A DNA stretch of 64,000 nt from Rubrobacter xylanophilus. GTDB taxonomy: Bacteria; Actinomycetota; Rubrobacteria; Rubrobacterales; Rubrobacteraceae. The notes under the pieces were generated by a model. The model was not told the origin of the DNA. It saw only the letters and a program-made list of their open reading frames with translations, and searched no databases. A program made the position numbers and the translations under genes. Of this stretch, positions 1 to 7,736 are shown one piece after another. Position 1 is the first letter of the stretch. Each line of letters opens with the position of its first letter. The stretch spans positions 248,001 to 312,000 of the forward strand of contig NZ_AP019791.1 in the NCBI RefSeq assembly GCF_007164525.1, read 5' to 3'.

Positions 1-197
1 TCGCCGCCTACGAGCTGGGGCTGGATACCGGCTGGATGTGTGCCCCGCTCTTCTGTCCGGAGAGGGTGGTGGAGGCGCTGGGGCTGGACCCCGAGCTCGT
101 TCCGCACGCGCTTATCACGCTCGGCTACGCCGAGGGCGACCCGCCCCGGCGCCGCGGGCGGCGGCCGCTCGGGGAGCTCGTCGTCTACCGGGAGTAG
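1..197 (+). CDS. nitroreductase-family protein, C-terminal end (FbiB C-domain-like)
   Basis: This is the last 64 residues of a gene that begins before the window, read in frame from base 3 to a TAG at 195-197. The pattern GLDTGWMCAPLFCPE, then LGLDPELVPHALITLGY and a closing LGELV, is the typical end of the FMN-dependent nitroreductase fold found alone or as the C-terminal domain of FbiB, the F420 gamma-glutamyl ligase. The fbiC gene 0.5 kb away on the other strand makes a role in coenzyme F420 biosynthesis the best guess. A stand-alone nitroreductase cannot be excluded because the N-terminal part is missing. Its last 13 bases overlap the convergent gene at 185-655. Confidence 0.65.
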   Translation, partial: AAYELGLDTGWMCAPLFCPERVVEALGLDPELVPHALITLGYAEGDPPRRRGRRPLGELVVYRE

Positions 198-655
198 GGT
201 TCGCCCTCTCTGCCGGAGAGGGTGCGGTAGCGCTCGGCGCGGGCCTCGAACGCCGCGAGCCTGCGGTCGGCCGAGCGCTGGGCGCCGCGGGGCATCCGGC
301 CGCTTCTGGCGAGCCGGATAAAGCTCTCGGTGACCCGCAGGGCGTCTCGGTAACGCCGCCGGCGCTCGTAGATGGCGGCGAGCCGCTCGTAGGGGCGGCT
401 CTCCACGAACCCGGAGGCGACGAGCTCCTCGTAGAGCCGTACCGCACGCTCGGTGTCGCCGCCCTGCTCGGTCCGCAACGCCTCGAGGCTGCGGGCGGCG
501 GCCTCCTCGTAGTCGCGCAGCGGGTCTTCCTCCGTCCCGATCCTCGTCAGCTCCTCGTCGCTCAGGAGGAAGGAGCTCCGGCTCCCTCCTCCTGAGCGCT
601 CCTCGCGGCCGGAGAGCCGGGAGAGGAGTCGCCGGAGGAGGGAAGCCGAGATCAC
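185..655 (-). CDS. hypothetical TPR-like protein
   Basis: A 156-residue protein with a GTG start, lying 7 nt downstream of fbiC on the same strand, so probably in its operon. Residues about 65-115 form two helical repeats (ERAVRLYEELVASG, then YERLAAIYERRRRYRDAL) that look like tetratricopeptide units. The N-terminus is basic and low in complexity, and no signal peptide or catalytic motif is seen. The function is unknown; TPR-like folds usually serve protein contacts. Its 3' end overlaps the convergent nitroreductase gene by 13 nt. Confidence 0.6.
   Translation of the reverse strand: MISASLLRRLLSRLSGREERSGGGSRSSFLLSDEELTRIGTEEDPLRDYEEAAARSLEALRTEQGGDTERAVRLYEELVASGFVESRPYERLAAIYERRRRYRDALRVTESFIRLARSGRMPRGAQRSADRRLAAFEARAERYRTLSGREGEPYSR
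204..222. terminator. hairpin in the coding tail at a convergent junction
   Basis: CCCTCTC and GAGAGGG form a perfect 7-bp stem around TGCCG. It lies just past the stop of the nitroreductase gene and inside the last codons of the opposing TPR-like gene. There is no clear T-run, so it could act as a bidirectional terminator or simply stabilise the 3' ends. Confidence 0.4.
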
Positions 656-662
656 GGCGCCC

Positions 663-3035
663 TCATCCCGCGCTGCGGGCGAGCCGATCCTCCCCGGGGC
701 GGCCGTAGAGGGTGGTCCTCTGGCGGGGGATGCGCCCCATCCCGCGGATGAGGTCCTCCATCTCCTTGGGGAGCATCTGTTGGCCGTGGCTCGCCCCGGC
801 TGCCCGCGAGATGTTCTCGTCCATCAGCGTTCCGCCCAGGTCGTTGCATCCGGCCTGCAGGCAGACCTTGACGCCCTCGGTGCCCATCTTCACCCACGAG
901 ACCTGTACGTTGTCCACGTGGCCGTGCAGCGCGATCCTGGCCACCGCGTGCATCTTCACCGCTTCGGCGAAGGTCGGGCCCCGGCGGGAGCGGCCCTGCA
1001 GGTAGAGCGGCGCGCCCATGTGCACGAACGGCAGCGGGACGAACTCGGTGAAGCCGCCGGTCTCGGCCTGTATCTCCCGGATCACCGCCAGGTGCCGCGC
1101 CCAGTGCTTCGGGCGCTCCACGTGGCCGTACATGATGGTTGCCGTGGAGCGCAGCCCCAGCGAGTGCGCCGTGCGCATCACGTCGGCCCACTCGCCGGTG
1201 CTGAGCTTGTCCGGGCAGATGATGGCCCGGATGTCGTCGTCGAGGATCTCGGCCGCCGTGCCGGGCAGGGTGCCGAGGCCGGCTTCCTTGAGCTCCCGGA
1301 GGAACTCCTCCACGGAGAGGCCGAGCGTCTTCGCCCCCTGCCGGACCTCCAGCGGCGAGAAGGCGTGTACGTGCATCCCGGGGACCGCCTCCTTGACCGC
1401 CCGGAGGTACCGCAGGTAGTTCTCCCCGGTGAACCGGCCGTGGATGCCCCCCTGCATGCACACCTCGGTGGCGCCCCTCTCCCACGCCTCGCGGGCCCGG
1501 CGGGCGACCTCGGCCTCGTCCAGCAGGTACGGCTCGCCGCGCAGGTTCAGCGACTTCGGACCCTTGGAGAAGGCGCAGAAGCGGCACCGGAAGTAGCACA
1601 TGTTGGTGTAGTTGATGTTGCGGTTGACGACGTAGGTGACCACATCGCCGTTGACCTCGCGCCTGAGACCGTCGGCGACCCGGCACAGCTCGTGCAGCTC
1701 GGTGCCGCGCGCGGTGAAGAGGAGGGCCACCTCCCGCTCGTCCAGATCCCGCTCCCCGGCCCCGGCGAGCACCCGGGCGAACTCCGGCCGCATCCTGGTG
1801 CGGCGGAGGCCCCGGATCTCCCGGAGGGGTCTCTCGGGGATCTCCTCGTTCGCCCCGGGGGCCCAGTCCTCCTCCCGCGCGAACCCCTCAGCGTCCTGGG
1901 CGGCCCAGACCCGCGGGCGCAGCCCCTCGTCCACCCACCGCCCGGCGGCGAGCGCGTATCGCGGGTGGATCGCGAGCCGCTCGACGAGCAGGTGTCCCTT
2001 CTCCTCCGTCGCCCGTTCCAGCTCCTCCAGGTGCGGCCACGGACGCTCGGGGTTGACGTGGTCCGGGGTCACCGGCGAGACGCCGCCCCAGTCGTTGATC
2101 CCGGCGTCTATGTAGCGGGCGTAGCCCTTCCCGGCCAGGTTGGGCGGGGCCTGTACCGCGACCTCCGGCGGCAGGAGCAGCCGGGCGAGCGCTATGGTGG
2201 CGAGCATCTCCCTCTCCGAAGGCTCGGGATGGTTCGCCATCCGCGTCCCCGGCTTGGCCCGGAAGTTCTGTACGATGCACTCCTGGATGTGCCCGTGCTT
2301 CGCGTGCGCCTCCCGGATGGCCAGCAGGGCGTCCGCCCGCTCCTCGATGGTCTCCCCGATGCCGATGAGGATGCCCGTGGTGAACGGCACGGAGAGCCTC
2401 CCCGCGGCCGCGATGGTCGCGAGCCGCCGCTCCGGCACCTTGTCCGGGGAGGCCCAGTGGGCCATGCCCCGGCCTAGCAGCCGCTCGGAGACGCTCTCGA
2501 GCATCATCCCCTGCGAGACCGATACCTCCCGCAGCGCCCGCACCTCTTCCTCCGAGAGCGCGCCGGGGTTGGCGTGCGGCAGGAGGCCGGTCTGCTGCAG
2601 GACGAGCCGGCAGCAGTGGACCAGGTACTCGACCGTCGTCCCGAAGCCCATCTCCCGAAGCTCCCTTCTTGCCTCCGGGTAGCGCTTCTCGGGCCTGTCC
2701 CCGAGCGTGAAGAGCGCCTCCTTGCAGCCGGCCGCGGCCCCCGCGCGGGCTATCTCCAGCACCTCCTCCGGCCTCAGGTAGGCCCGCTCGCCCTCCGCGG
2801 GGGGGCGGGCGAAGGTGCAGTAGCCGCAGTTGTCCCGGCACAGCCGGGTGAGCGGGATGAAGACCTTGCGCGAGTAGCTCACCCGCACCCCGAAGGCCCG
2901 GTCCCGCAGGGCCGCCGCCGCCCGCATCGCCGGCAGCGGATCGGCGCCGACGAGCCTGGCCAGCTCGCGCGCCTCCTCCCGCTCCAGCTCTCCGGCTGCT
3001 CCGATCAACTCCCCGTATCTTCCCTTGGCTTCCAT
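663..3035 (-). CDS. fbiC: 7,8-didemethyl-8-hydroxy-5-deazariboflavin (FO) synthase, fused CofG/CofH
   Basis: A 790-residue bifunctional radical-SAM enzyme that makes the F420 chromophore FO from tyrosine and 5-amino-6-ribitylaminouracil. The first half carries the cluster motif CRDNCGYC (CofG-like domain) and the second carries CYFRCRFC (CofH-like domain). The fusion is the actinobacterial arrangement; archaea usually have two genes. Mycobacterial FbiC is longer, mostly through an N-terminal extension absent here. ATG at 3035 is chosen because it lies 7 nt behind a TATACT box and no Shine-Dalgarno sequence is present, which suggests a leaderless mRNA. The reading frame stays open upstream, but that stretch has no FbiC-like features and runs through the intergenic region into the antisense strand of the sulfurtransferase gene. 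Confidence 0.95.
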   Translation of the reverse strand: MEAKGRYGELIGAAGELEREEARELARLVGADPLPAMRAAAALRDRAFGVRVSYSRKVFIPLTRLCRDNCGYCTFARPPAEGERAYLRPEEVLEIARAGAAAGCKEALFTLGDRPEKRYPEARRELREMGFGTTVEYLVHCCRLVLQQTGLLPHANPGALSEEEVRALREVSVSQGMMLESVSERLLGRGMAHWASPDKVPERRLATIAAAGRLSVPFTTGILIGIGETIEERADALLAIREAHAKHGHIQECIVQNFRAKPGTRMANHPEPSEREMLATIALARLLLPPEVAVQAPPNLAGKGYARYIDAGINDWGGVSPVTPDHVNPERPWPHLEELERATEEKGHLLVERLAIHPRYALAAGRWVDEGLRPRVWAAQDAEGFAREEDWAPGANEEIPERPLREIRGLRRTRMRPEFARVLAGAGERDLDEREVALLFTARGTELHELCRVADGLRREVNGDVVTYVVNRNINYTNMCYFRCRFCAFSKGPKSLNLRGEPYLLDEAEVARRAREAWERGATEVCMQGGIHGRFTGENYLRYLRAVKEAVPGMHVHAFSPLEVRQGAKTLGLSVEEFLRELKEAGLGTLPGTAAEILDDDIRAIICPDKLSTGEWADVMRTAHSLGLRSTATIMYGHVERPKHWARHLAVIREIQAETGGFTEFVPLPFVHMGAPLYLQGRSRRGPTFAEAVKMHAVARIALHGHVDNVQVSWVKMGTEGVKVCLQAGCNDLGGTLMDENISRAAGASHGQQMLPKEMEDLIRGMGRIPRQRTTLYGRPGEDRLARSAG

Positions 3036-3042
3036 GCGGCCC

Positions 3043-3048
3043 AGTATA
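3043..3048 (-). promoter_or_regulatory. -10 box of fbiC, leaderless configuration
   Basis: TATACT on the minus strand, followed by 7 nt (GGGCCGC) and then the fbiC ATG. Transcription starting at the usual distance would begin at or within a base or two of the start codon. No convincing -35 box is seen. Confidence 0.5.
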
Positions 3049-3173
3049 CGCCCCGGCGCATCCGGGATAAATCCTACCGAGCAGGTCGGATTTTGGCCCC
3101 GGCATGCTATACAATGCTGCGCGTGAGTTGAAAGAGGCCGCATACGCAAGAAGACGGGAGGAGAGTACGCACA

Positions 3174-4055
3174 ATGGTAGAGCGGGAGATAGCGGAGAAG
3201 GGATATGCGCACCCGGAGAAGCTGGTGACGACCGAGTGGGTTGCCGAGCACCTGGAGGACACCGAGAACGTACGCATCGTGGAGAGCGACGAGGACGTGC
3301 TCTTGTATGAGGTGGGGCACATCCCCAACGCGGTGAAGATAGACTGGGTTGAGGAGCTCAACGACCCGCTGGTGCGCGACTACATCTCTGCTGAGCGCTT
3401 TGCCGAGCTGATGAGCGAGAAGGGGATAACCCCTCAGACGAAGGTTGTCTTCTACGGGGACAAGAACAACTGGTGGGCTACGTATGCTCTGTGGGTCTTT
3501 GAGCTCTTTGGGCACACCAACACGGCGGTGATGGACGGGGGGAGGCAGAAGTGGGAGGCCGAGGGGCGGCCGATGACCAAGGAGGTGCCCGAGTTCCCCA
3601 AGACCGACTACCCGCTGCCCCGGCGCGACGACTCTGGGATAAGGGCGTTCAAGGCCGAGGTGGAGGAGGTTTTGGGGAAGGTGGGAGAGGGGGTATCGCT
3701 TGTTGACGTGCGCTCTCCTGGGGAGTACAGGGGGGAGCTTTTGCACATGCCGGACTATCCGCAGGAGGGGGCTTTGCGGGGAGGGCACATTCCCGGGGCT
3801 TCCAACGTACCGTGGGCGAGGGCGGTGAGGGAGGATGGGACGTTCAAGAGTGCCGAGGAGCTGCGGGAGATCTACGAGGGGGAGGCAGGGCTCTCTGCGG
3901 GTGACGAGCAGGTCATAGCCTACTGCCGGATAGGGGAGCGCTCTTCGCACACCTGGTTTGTGCTGAAGTACCTGCTTGGCTACGGCAACGTCAGGAACTA
4001 CGATGGGTCCTGGACGGAGTGGGGCAACGCCGTAAGGGCCCCCATAGAGCGGTAG
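3174..4055 (+). CDS. thiosulfate sulfurtransferase (two-domain rhodanese, CysA-like)
   Basis: A 293-residue protein with two rhodanese domains. It matches the CysA2/SseA-like sulfurtransferases of actinobacteria in length and in the C-terminal active loop CRIGERSS, whose Cys carries the persulfide. The N-terminal domain lacks the active cysteine, as in the family. The substrate-site motif [11 protein letters not shown] and [11 protein letters not shown] are also present. The start is ATG at 3174 behind GGGAGGAGAG, with a TATACAAT box about 60 nt upstream. The SufU/NifU-like gene follows after 3 nt, so the two are very probably cotranscribed and may form a sulfur-relay pair. Confidence 0.9.
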   Translation: MVEREIAEKGYAHPEKLVTTEWVAEHLEDTENVRIVESDEDVLLYEVGHIPNAVKIDWVEELNDPLVRDYISAERFAELMSEKGITPQTKVVFYGDKNNWWATYALWVFELFGHTNTAVMDGGRQKWEAEGRPMTKEVPEFPKTDYPLPRRDDSGIRAFKAEVEEVLGKVGEGVSLVDVRSPGEYRGELLHMPDYPQEGALRGGHIPGASNVPWARAVREDGTFKSAEELREIYEGEAGLSAGDEQVIAYCRIGERSSHTWFVLKYLLGYGNVRNYDGSWTEWGNAVRAPIER

Positions 4056-4058
4056 GCC

Positions 4059-4481
4059 TTGGATCGCCGGCAGCGCGTGACCCGTCTGGTGGAGCACGCC
4101 CGCAGCCCCCGCCACAGGGGGGTCATCCCGGACGCCGACGTTGCGATGCCCGGCGGCAGCCCGGAGTGCGGTGGGTCGGTAGTCGTCTACCTGAAGGCGG
4201 ACGGTGACGGAGGCATAGCCGGGCTCTCCTTCACCGGAGAGGGCGACACCATAAGCCAGGGGGCGACGGATCTGGCCATAGAGAAGGTGCTCGGAGAGAG
4301 GCTTTCTCTGGAGGAGGTGCTTGCCCTCGGCTACGACGGGTTCATAGAGGAGATCGGGCGGGACGTGGTGGGCAGCCGGACCCGTAACGCGACGCTGGGT
4401 CTCTCAACCATCAAGAACGCCATCAGGCGCTACCTGCGGGAGCGGGACGGCCGAACGCCGTCCCGCTCGGCCTCCTCCTGA
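4059..4481 (+). CDS. SufU/NifU-N-like scaffold protein with only one of three cluster cysteines
   Basis: A 140-residue protein starting at TTG 4059, 3 nt after the sulfurtransferase. The IscU/SufU fold is recognisable: the first ligand loop SPECGG, then GEGDTISQGATDLA and RTRNATLGLSTIKNAIRRYL. In IscU and SufU the second and third loops carry Cys (GxGCAI and RxxC). Here they read GD and RN, so only the first cysteine remains. A normal three-Cys cluster site therefore cannot form. It may accept sulfur as a single-cysteine carrier from the neighbouring rhodanese, or it may have another role. The C-terminal end is basic and is encoded by an 11-bp hairpin. Confidence 0.75.
   Translation: MDRRQRVTRLVEHARSPRHRGVIPDADVAMPGGSPECGGSVVVYLKADGDGGIAGLSFTGEGDTISQGATDLAIEKVLGERLSLEEVLALGYDGFIEEIGRDVVGSRTRNATLGLSTIKNAIRRYLRERDGRTPSRSASS
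4440..4468. terminator. 11-bp perfect hairpin inside the SufU-like coding tail
   Basis: GAGCGGGACGG and CCGTCCCGCTC pair perfectly around a 7-nt loop. The hairpin lies inside the last codons of the SufU-like gene and just before the stop of the convergent TetR gene. It is a candidate bidirectional terminator, although no T-run follows in either direction. Confidence 0.55.
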
Positions 4482-4484
4482 AGG

Positions 4485-5051
4485 CTAGACCGGGGCACGG
4501 TCCAGCAAGAGGCGCACGAAGATCCGCTTCAGGATCCTGCGGTAGCGCCCTATGTCTCCCGTCCTCCACACCAGGCACTCGTAGATCGCCCGCTCCATCA
4601 GGCTGGCGAGGAGGTTGGCGAGCACCGGGGCGTCGCCCGGGAGCAGGTTGGGGGGGAGTCCCTGCTCCTCCAGGCTCTCGGCGAGGGCGCCCACCATCTG
4701 CTCGCGGAAGCTCTGGGCCGACCTCTCCGGGAGCTTCTCTATCTCGAACAGGACGCGCTCTTCCTCCGCCACCGCGAGCGCGGCGTCCACCACCGCTTCG
4801 ATCCTCTGAGGGGTGGAGAGGTCGGCGAACATGGGCACCACCCGGTCGGAGATCTTCTCGAAGAACCGCTCCGTGAGCGCGCCCGCGATGGCGTCCTTGG
4901 AGTCGAAGTACAGGTACAGCGTGCCGACGGCCACGCCCGCGCCGGCGGCGATCTTCGCCACCCGGGCGCCTTCGTAGCCGTCCTCCAGGAACACCCTGCG
5001 GGCCGATTCCAGTATCCGCTCGCGCTTTTCGGGGTCGGTGCGGCGCGCCAA
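4485..5051 (-). CDS. TetR/AcrR-family transcriptional repressor
   Basis: A 188-residue regulator. Residues about 10-55 hold the TetR helix-turn-helix (RERILESARRVFLEDGYEG, then AGAGVAVGTLYLYFDSKD). The rest is a helical ligand-binding domain with a C-terminal dimer region. The start is TTG at 5051, one base after the stop of the MMPL exporter, so the repressor is the second gene of the exporter transcript. It most likely controls its own operon through the palindrome at 7603-7618 and responds to a substrate of the pump. The ligand is unknown. Confidence 0.9.
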   Translation of the reverse strand: MARRTDPEKRERILESARRVFLEDGYEGARVAKIAAGAGVAVGTLYLYFDSKDAIAGALTERFFEKISDRVVPMFADLSTPQRIEAVVDAALAVAEEERVLFEIEKLPERSAQSFREQMVGALAESLEEQGLPPNLLPGDAPVLANLLASLMERAIYECLVWRTGDIGRYRRILKRIFVRLLLDRAPV

Positions 5052-5052
5052 G

Positions 5053-7581
5053 CTATCCCTTCTTCCTCCCCGAGGGCCACCAGATCCACTCTCCCAGCAG
5101 CTTCATTATCGCGGGGACGAGGAGCATCTGCATGACGAAGGCCGCGATGAACACGGCGGCGGCTATCCCGATGCCGAGGGCCTTTATCTGCAGGATGTCG
5201 GCGAAGGCGAAGGCTCCGGTGACGGTGATGAGGATGGCGGCGGCGGAGGCGATGATCCTGCCTATCGCGCCCAGCCCCTCTTCCACGCTCTCCTCCGGCG
5301 TCGCGCCGGCGTCCCGGGCCTCCTTGATGCGCGAGAGCAAGAAGACTTCGTAGTCCATGGAGATCCCGAAGACCACGCAGAAGGTGAGTATCGGGACCAG
5401 CGCGTCCACGAAGCCGGTGGTGGAGAGGCCCAGGAGGCCCGAGAGATGTCCCTCCTGGAAGATCAGGACCAGCAGCCCCATGCTCGCCGCCAGGCTGAGA
5501 CCGTTGACGAGCAGGCCCTTGAGCGGCGCGACGAGCGAGCGGAAGCTTGCCGCGAGCGTGAGGTAGGTGGCTCCGAGCACGAAGAGGCCGGTGTAGAGGA
5601 GCGGCGCGCCGAAGAGGCTCGCGAGGACGTCGTGCTGCTGCGCGGGGAGGCCGCCGACCGCCACCTCCACGCCCTTGGGCTCTTCGAGCTCCCTCAGCGC
5701 CTCGACGGTCCTGCGCGCCTCTCCGGAGTATGGGTCGGAGGCGGGGATCACCTGCACGACGGCGGCATCCCCCGCGACGAAGGTCTCGAGTGCGTCCCGG
5801 AGTTGTTCGTTCTCCCGGGCCGCCTCGGTGTCGAGGAAGTTCGCCACCCCTTCGGGTGTGATCTCACCCTCGGCCGAGACGCCTTGGGGGAGGTCGGGGA
5901 GGCGCTCTTCTATGCGCCGTCGGATTTGTTTTTCGACCTCCGCCCGTATCTTCCGTCGCGCCCCGGCCTGCTCCAGCGCCTGGCGGACCTGCGGTTCCGT
6001 CTGGGAGCGGATCTCCTCCTCCGCCCCCGGCGGCACGGTCCCGTACCGCTCCCGGAGCCCGGCGAGCCGCTCCTCCACCACCCGGTCGGTGCGGGCTTCG
6101 ACCTGCCGCTCGAACTGTCGGTCCACCACCTCGTCGGTCCGGGCCGCAGCCTCGGCTTCGGCCTGCCGGCGGGCCTCGGCGACCCGCCCGGCGTACTGTC
6201 TGGCCGCCCGTTCTCCTACGGTGTAGACGCTCCTCAGGCCGTCCACGCCCTCCACTTCCCGGACCCGCCGGCCGACGTCCCGGATCTCGCGCAGGCTCTC
6301 GGCGGTCGTCGGGTCACCGCCGGTCCTGACCACGAGCTGTATGGGGTTGAGGTTCGCGTAGCGGAAGTCTTCGCGGAGGATGTCGTCCCCGGCGCGCGAC
6401 TCGGCGCTCGCGGGCAGGGCCCGGGCGTTGGCGAGCCCGGTCCGGAGATCGCCGAGCGGGTAGAGGAGCAACCCGCAGAGCACCGCCACCGCCGCGACGG
6501 TGAAGACGGGACGCCGCATCCCCAGAGCTCCGATCCTCTGCCACGGGCTGCGCCCTCCTGCGCCGGACGGCCGGCGCAGGGAGAGGCGGTTGATCCGGTC
6601 CCCCAGAACCCCCATCACCGCCGGAGCAAGCGTCAGCGCGGCCAGAACCGTGGTGCATACCACGAGCACGCCGCCGATTCCGACCGAGCGCAGTATTGGA
6701 AACGGGAAGAAGAAGAGCCCGGCGAGCCCGATGAGTACCGCCGCGCCCGAGAAGAAGATGGTGCGCCCGGCCGTGCCCACGGTGCGCGCCACCGCCTCGG
6801 GCGCCGAGCCCCGCGCCAGCTCCTCCCGGAAGCGGCTCACGACCAGCAGCGCGTAGTCGATGCCCAGCCCCAGCCCGAGCATCGTCGCCACCTGCGAGAC
6901 GAAGATGGACATTTCGTAGAAGGTGCTCACCAGGTAGATCAGACCAAAGGTGGCGAGCACGCTGCAGACGCCGACGATCATGGGAAGGCTCGCCGCGACG
7001 ACGCCCCCGAAGGCGACCACCAGGATCACGAGGGCCAGGGGCAGCGCGAAGGTCTCGGCCCGCCGGATGCTCTCCTCGGCGGCCCGCTGCAGATCCTCCT
7101 CCACCGCCGCTTGACCGGTCACGTAGGTCCGGAGCTCACCAGAGGCGGCCGCCCGCCGGAGCTTCTCCAGCAGCTCCTCCCCGCCCGCCCCCTCGACCAC
7201 GGCGTAGCTCTCTCGCCCGTCCTCGGAGAGGAAGTCCTCGTCCCCGGTGCTCCCGTAGCCGGTCACCCCCGAAACACCGGGGAGCTCGCGCACCCGCTCG
7301 AGGATCCTGGATTCGGCCCGACGAAAGCCCTCGCTCCGGGCGCTCATCTCCTCGCTCCGGAAGACGATCACGTAGACCTCGGAGCCCGAAGCGCCCCGCC
7401 CCTCCAGCACCCGCTGAACCTCGGCGGACTCCGAGTCCGGCAGTACGACCTCGCCGCCGCTGAGCCGCTCGCCCACCTGCGGCGCCACATAGACCCCGAC
7501 CCCCAGCACCACCACCCACAGCCCGATCACCACCCACCGCAGCCGGTAGACGAACTCCCCCAACCGGTGAAAGCCGCCCAT
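5053..7581 (-). CDS. MMPL/RND-family transporter
   Basis: An inner-membrane exporter of about 842 residues with two MMPL repeats. Each has one TM helix, a large outside loop, then a block of five TM helices (first block about residues 180-350, second about 650-840). The second loop contains a long charged helical part. Such proteins export lipids or drugs by proton motive force. ATG at 7581 is preferred because GGAGG lies 4 nt upstream; TTG 7599 and ATG 7593 are in-frame alternatives. The TetR gene follows directly, so the pair is a self-regulated efflux unit. The substrate cannot be told from sequence. Confidence 0.9.
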   Translation of the reverse strand: MGGFHRLGEFVYRLRWVVIGLWVVVLGVGVYVAPQVGERLSGGEVVLPDSESAEVQRVLEGRGASGSEVYVIVFRSEEMSARSEGFRRAESRILERVRELPGVSGVTGYGSTGDEDFLSEDGRESYAVVEGAGGEELLEKLRRAAASGELRTYVTGQAAVEEDLQRAAEESIRRAETFALPLALVILVVAFGGVVAASLPMIVGVCSVLATFGLIYLVSTFYEMSIFVSQVATMLGLGLGIDYALLVVSRFREELARGSAPEAVARTVGTAGRTIFFSGAAVLIGLAGLFFFPFPILRSVGIGGVLVVCTTVLAALTLAPAVMGVLGDRINRLSLRRPSGAGGRSPWQRIGALGMRRPVFTVAAVAVLCGLLLYPLGDLRTGLANARALPASAESRAGDDILREDFRYANLNPIQLVVRTGGDPTTAESLREIRDVGRRVREVEGVDGLRSVYTVGERAARQYAGRVAEARRQAEAEAAARTDEVVDRQFERQVEARTDRVVEERLAGLRERYGTVPPGAEEEIRSQTEPQVRQALEQAGARRKIRAEVEKQIRRRIEERLPDLPQGVSAEGEITPEGVANFLDTEAARENEQLRDALETFVAGDAAVVQVIPASDPYSGEARRTVEALRELEEPKGVEVAVGGLPAQQHDVLASLFGAPLLYTGLFVLGATYLTLAASFRSLVAPLKGLLVNGLSLAASMGLLVLIFQEGHLSGLLGLSTTGFVDALVPILTFCVVFGISMDYEVFLLSRIKEARDAGATPEESVEEGLGAIGRIIASAAAILITVTGAFAFADILQIKALGIGIAAAVFIAAFVMQMLLVPAIMKLLGEWIWWPSGRKKG

Positions 7582-7602
7582 CGAACCTCCCATGATCAAT
7601 AA

Positions 7603-7618
7603 TGAATGAATTCACTCA
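7603..7618. promoter_or_regulatory. TetR-type operator palindrome
   Basis: TGAATGAA followed by TTCACTCA forms a near-perfect 16-bp palindrome (7 of 8 positions pair) centred on GAATTC. It lies 21 bp upstream of the exporter start codon. TGAATGA half sites are common among FadR/AcrR-like TetR regulators. It is probably the binding site of the repressor encoded at the end of this transcript. Confidence 0.6.
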
Positions 7619-7619
7619 C

Positions 7620-7634
7620 AGACTGAGACAGTCT
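7620..7634. promoter_or_regulatory. second inverted repeat next to the TetR operator
   Basis: AGACTG and CAGTCT are perfect 6-bp arms with a 3-nt centre. The repeat starts one base after the TGAATGAA palindrome, in the divergent region between the exporter and argH. It could be a second regulator site or part of the exporter promoter. Confidence 0.35.
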
Positions 7635-7723
7635 ACGCGGTGGCCGGGTGGATTCAAGCGTGGATGTGAGGGTTTTCGCCGGCTCTGGGGTCATGGTCTG
7701 CGGTAGAGGGGTGTGTGAGCCGC

Positions 7724-7729
7724 TAAACT
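7724..7729 (+). promoter_or_regulatory. -10 box of argH, leaderless configuration
   Basis: TAAACT is followed by 7 nt (GGGTGGC) and then the GTG start of argH, the same spacing as at fbiC. No Shine-Dalgarno sequence lies in between, which suggests that the mRNA begins at the start codon. Confidence 0.5.
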
Positions 7730-7736
7730 GGGTGGC

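Noticed and set aside
1888-4115. Long minus-strand frames over fbiC and the sulfurtransferase, including a version of fbiC extended by 360 residues
   Set aside because: The extra part is the antisense strand of the sulfurtransferase gene plus the intergenic region and has no FbiC-like features. High GC creates such long shadow frames; the ATG at 3035 has its own promoter box.
5038-7602. An 854-residue plus-strand frame opposite the MMPL gene
   Set aside because: It is an antisense shadow rich in Arg, His, Asp and Pro with no motif. The minus-strand frame has clear MMPL domains.
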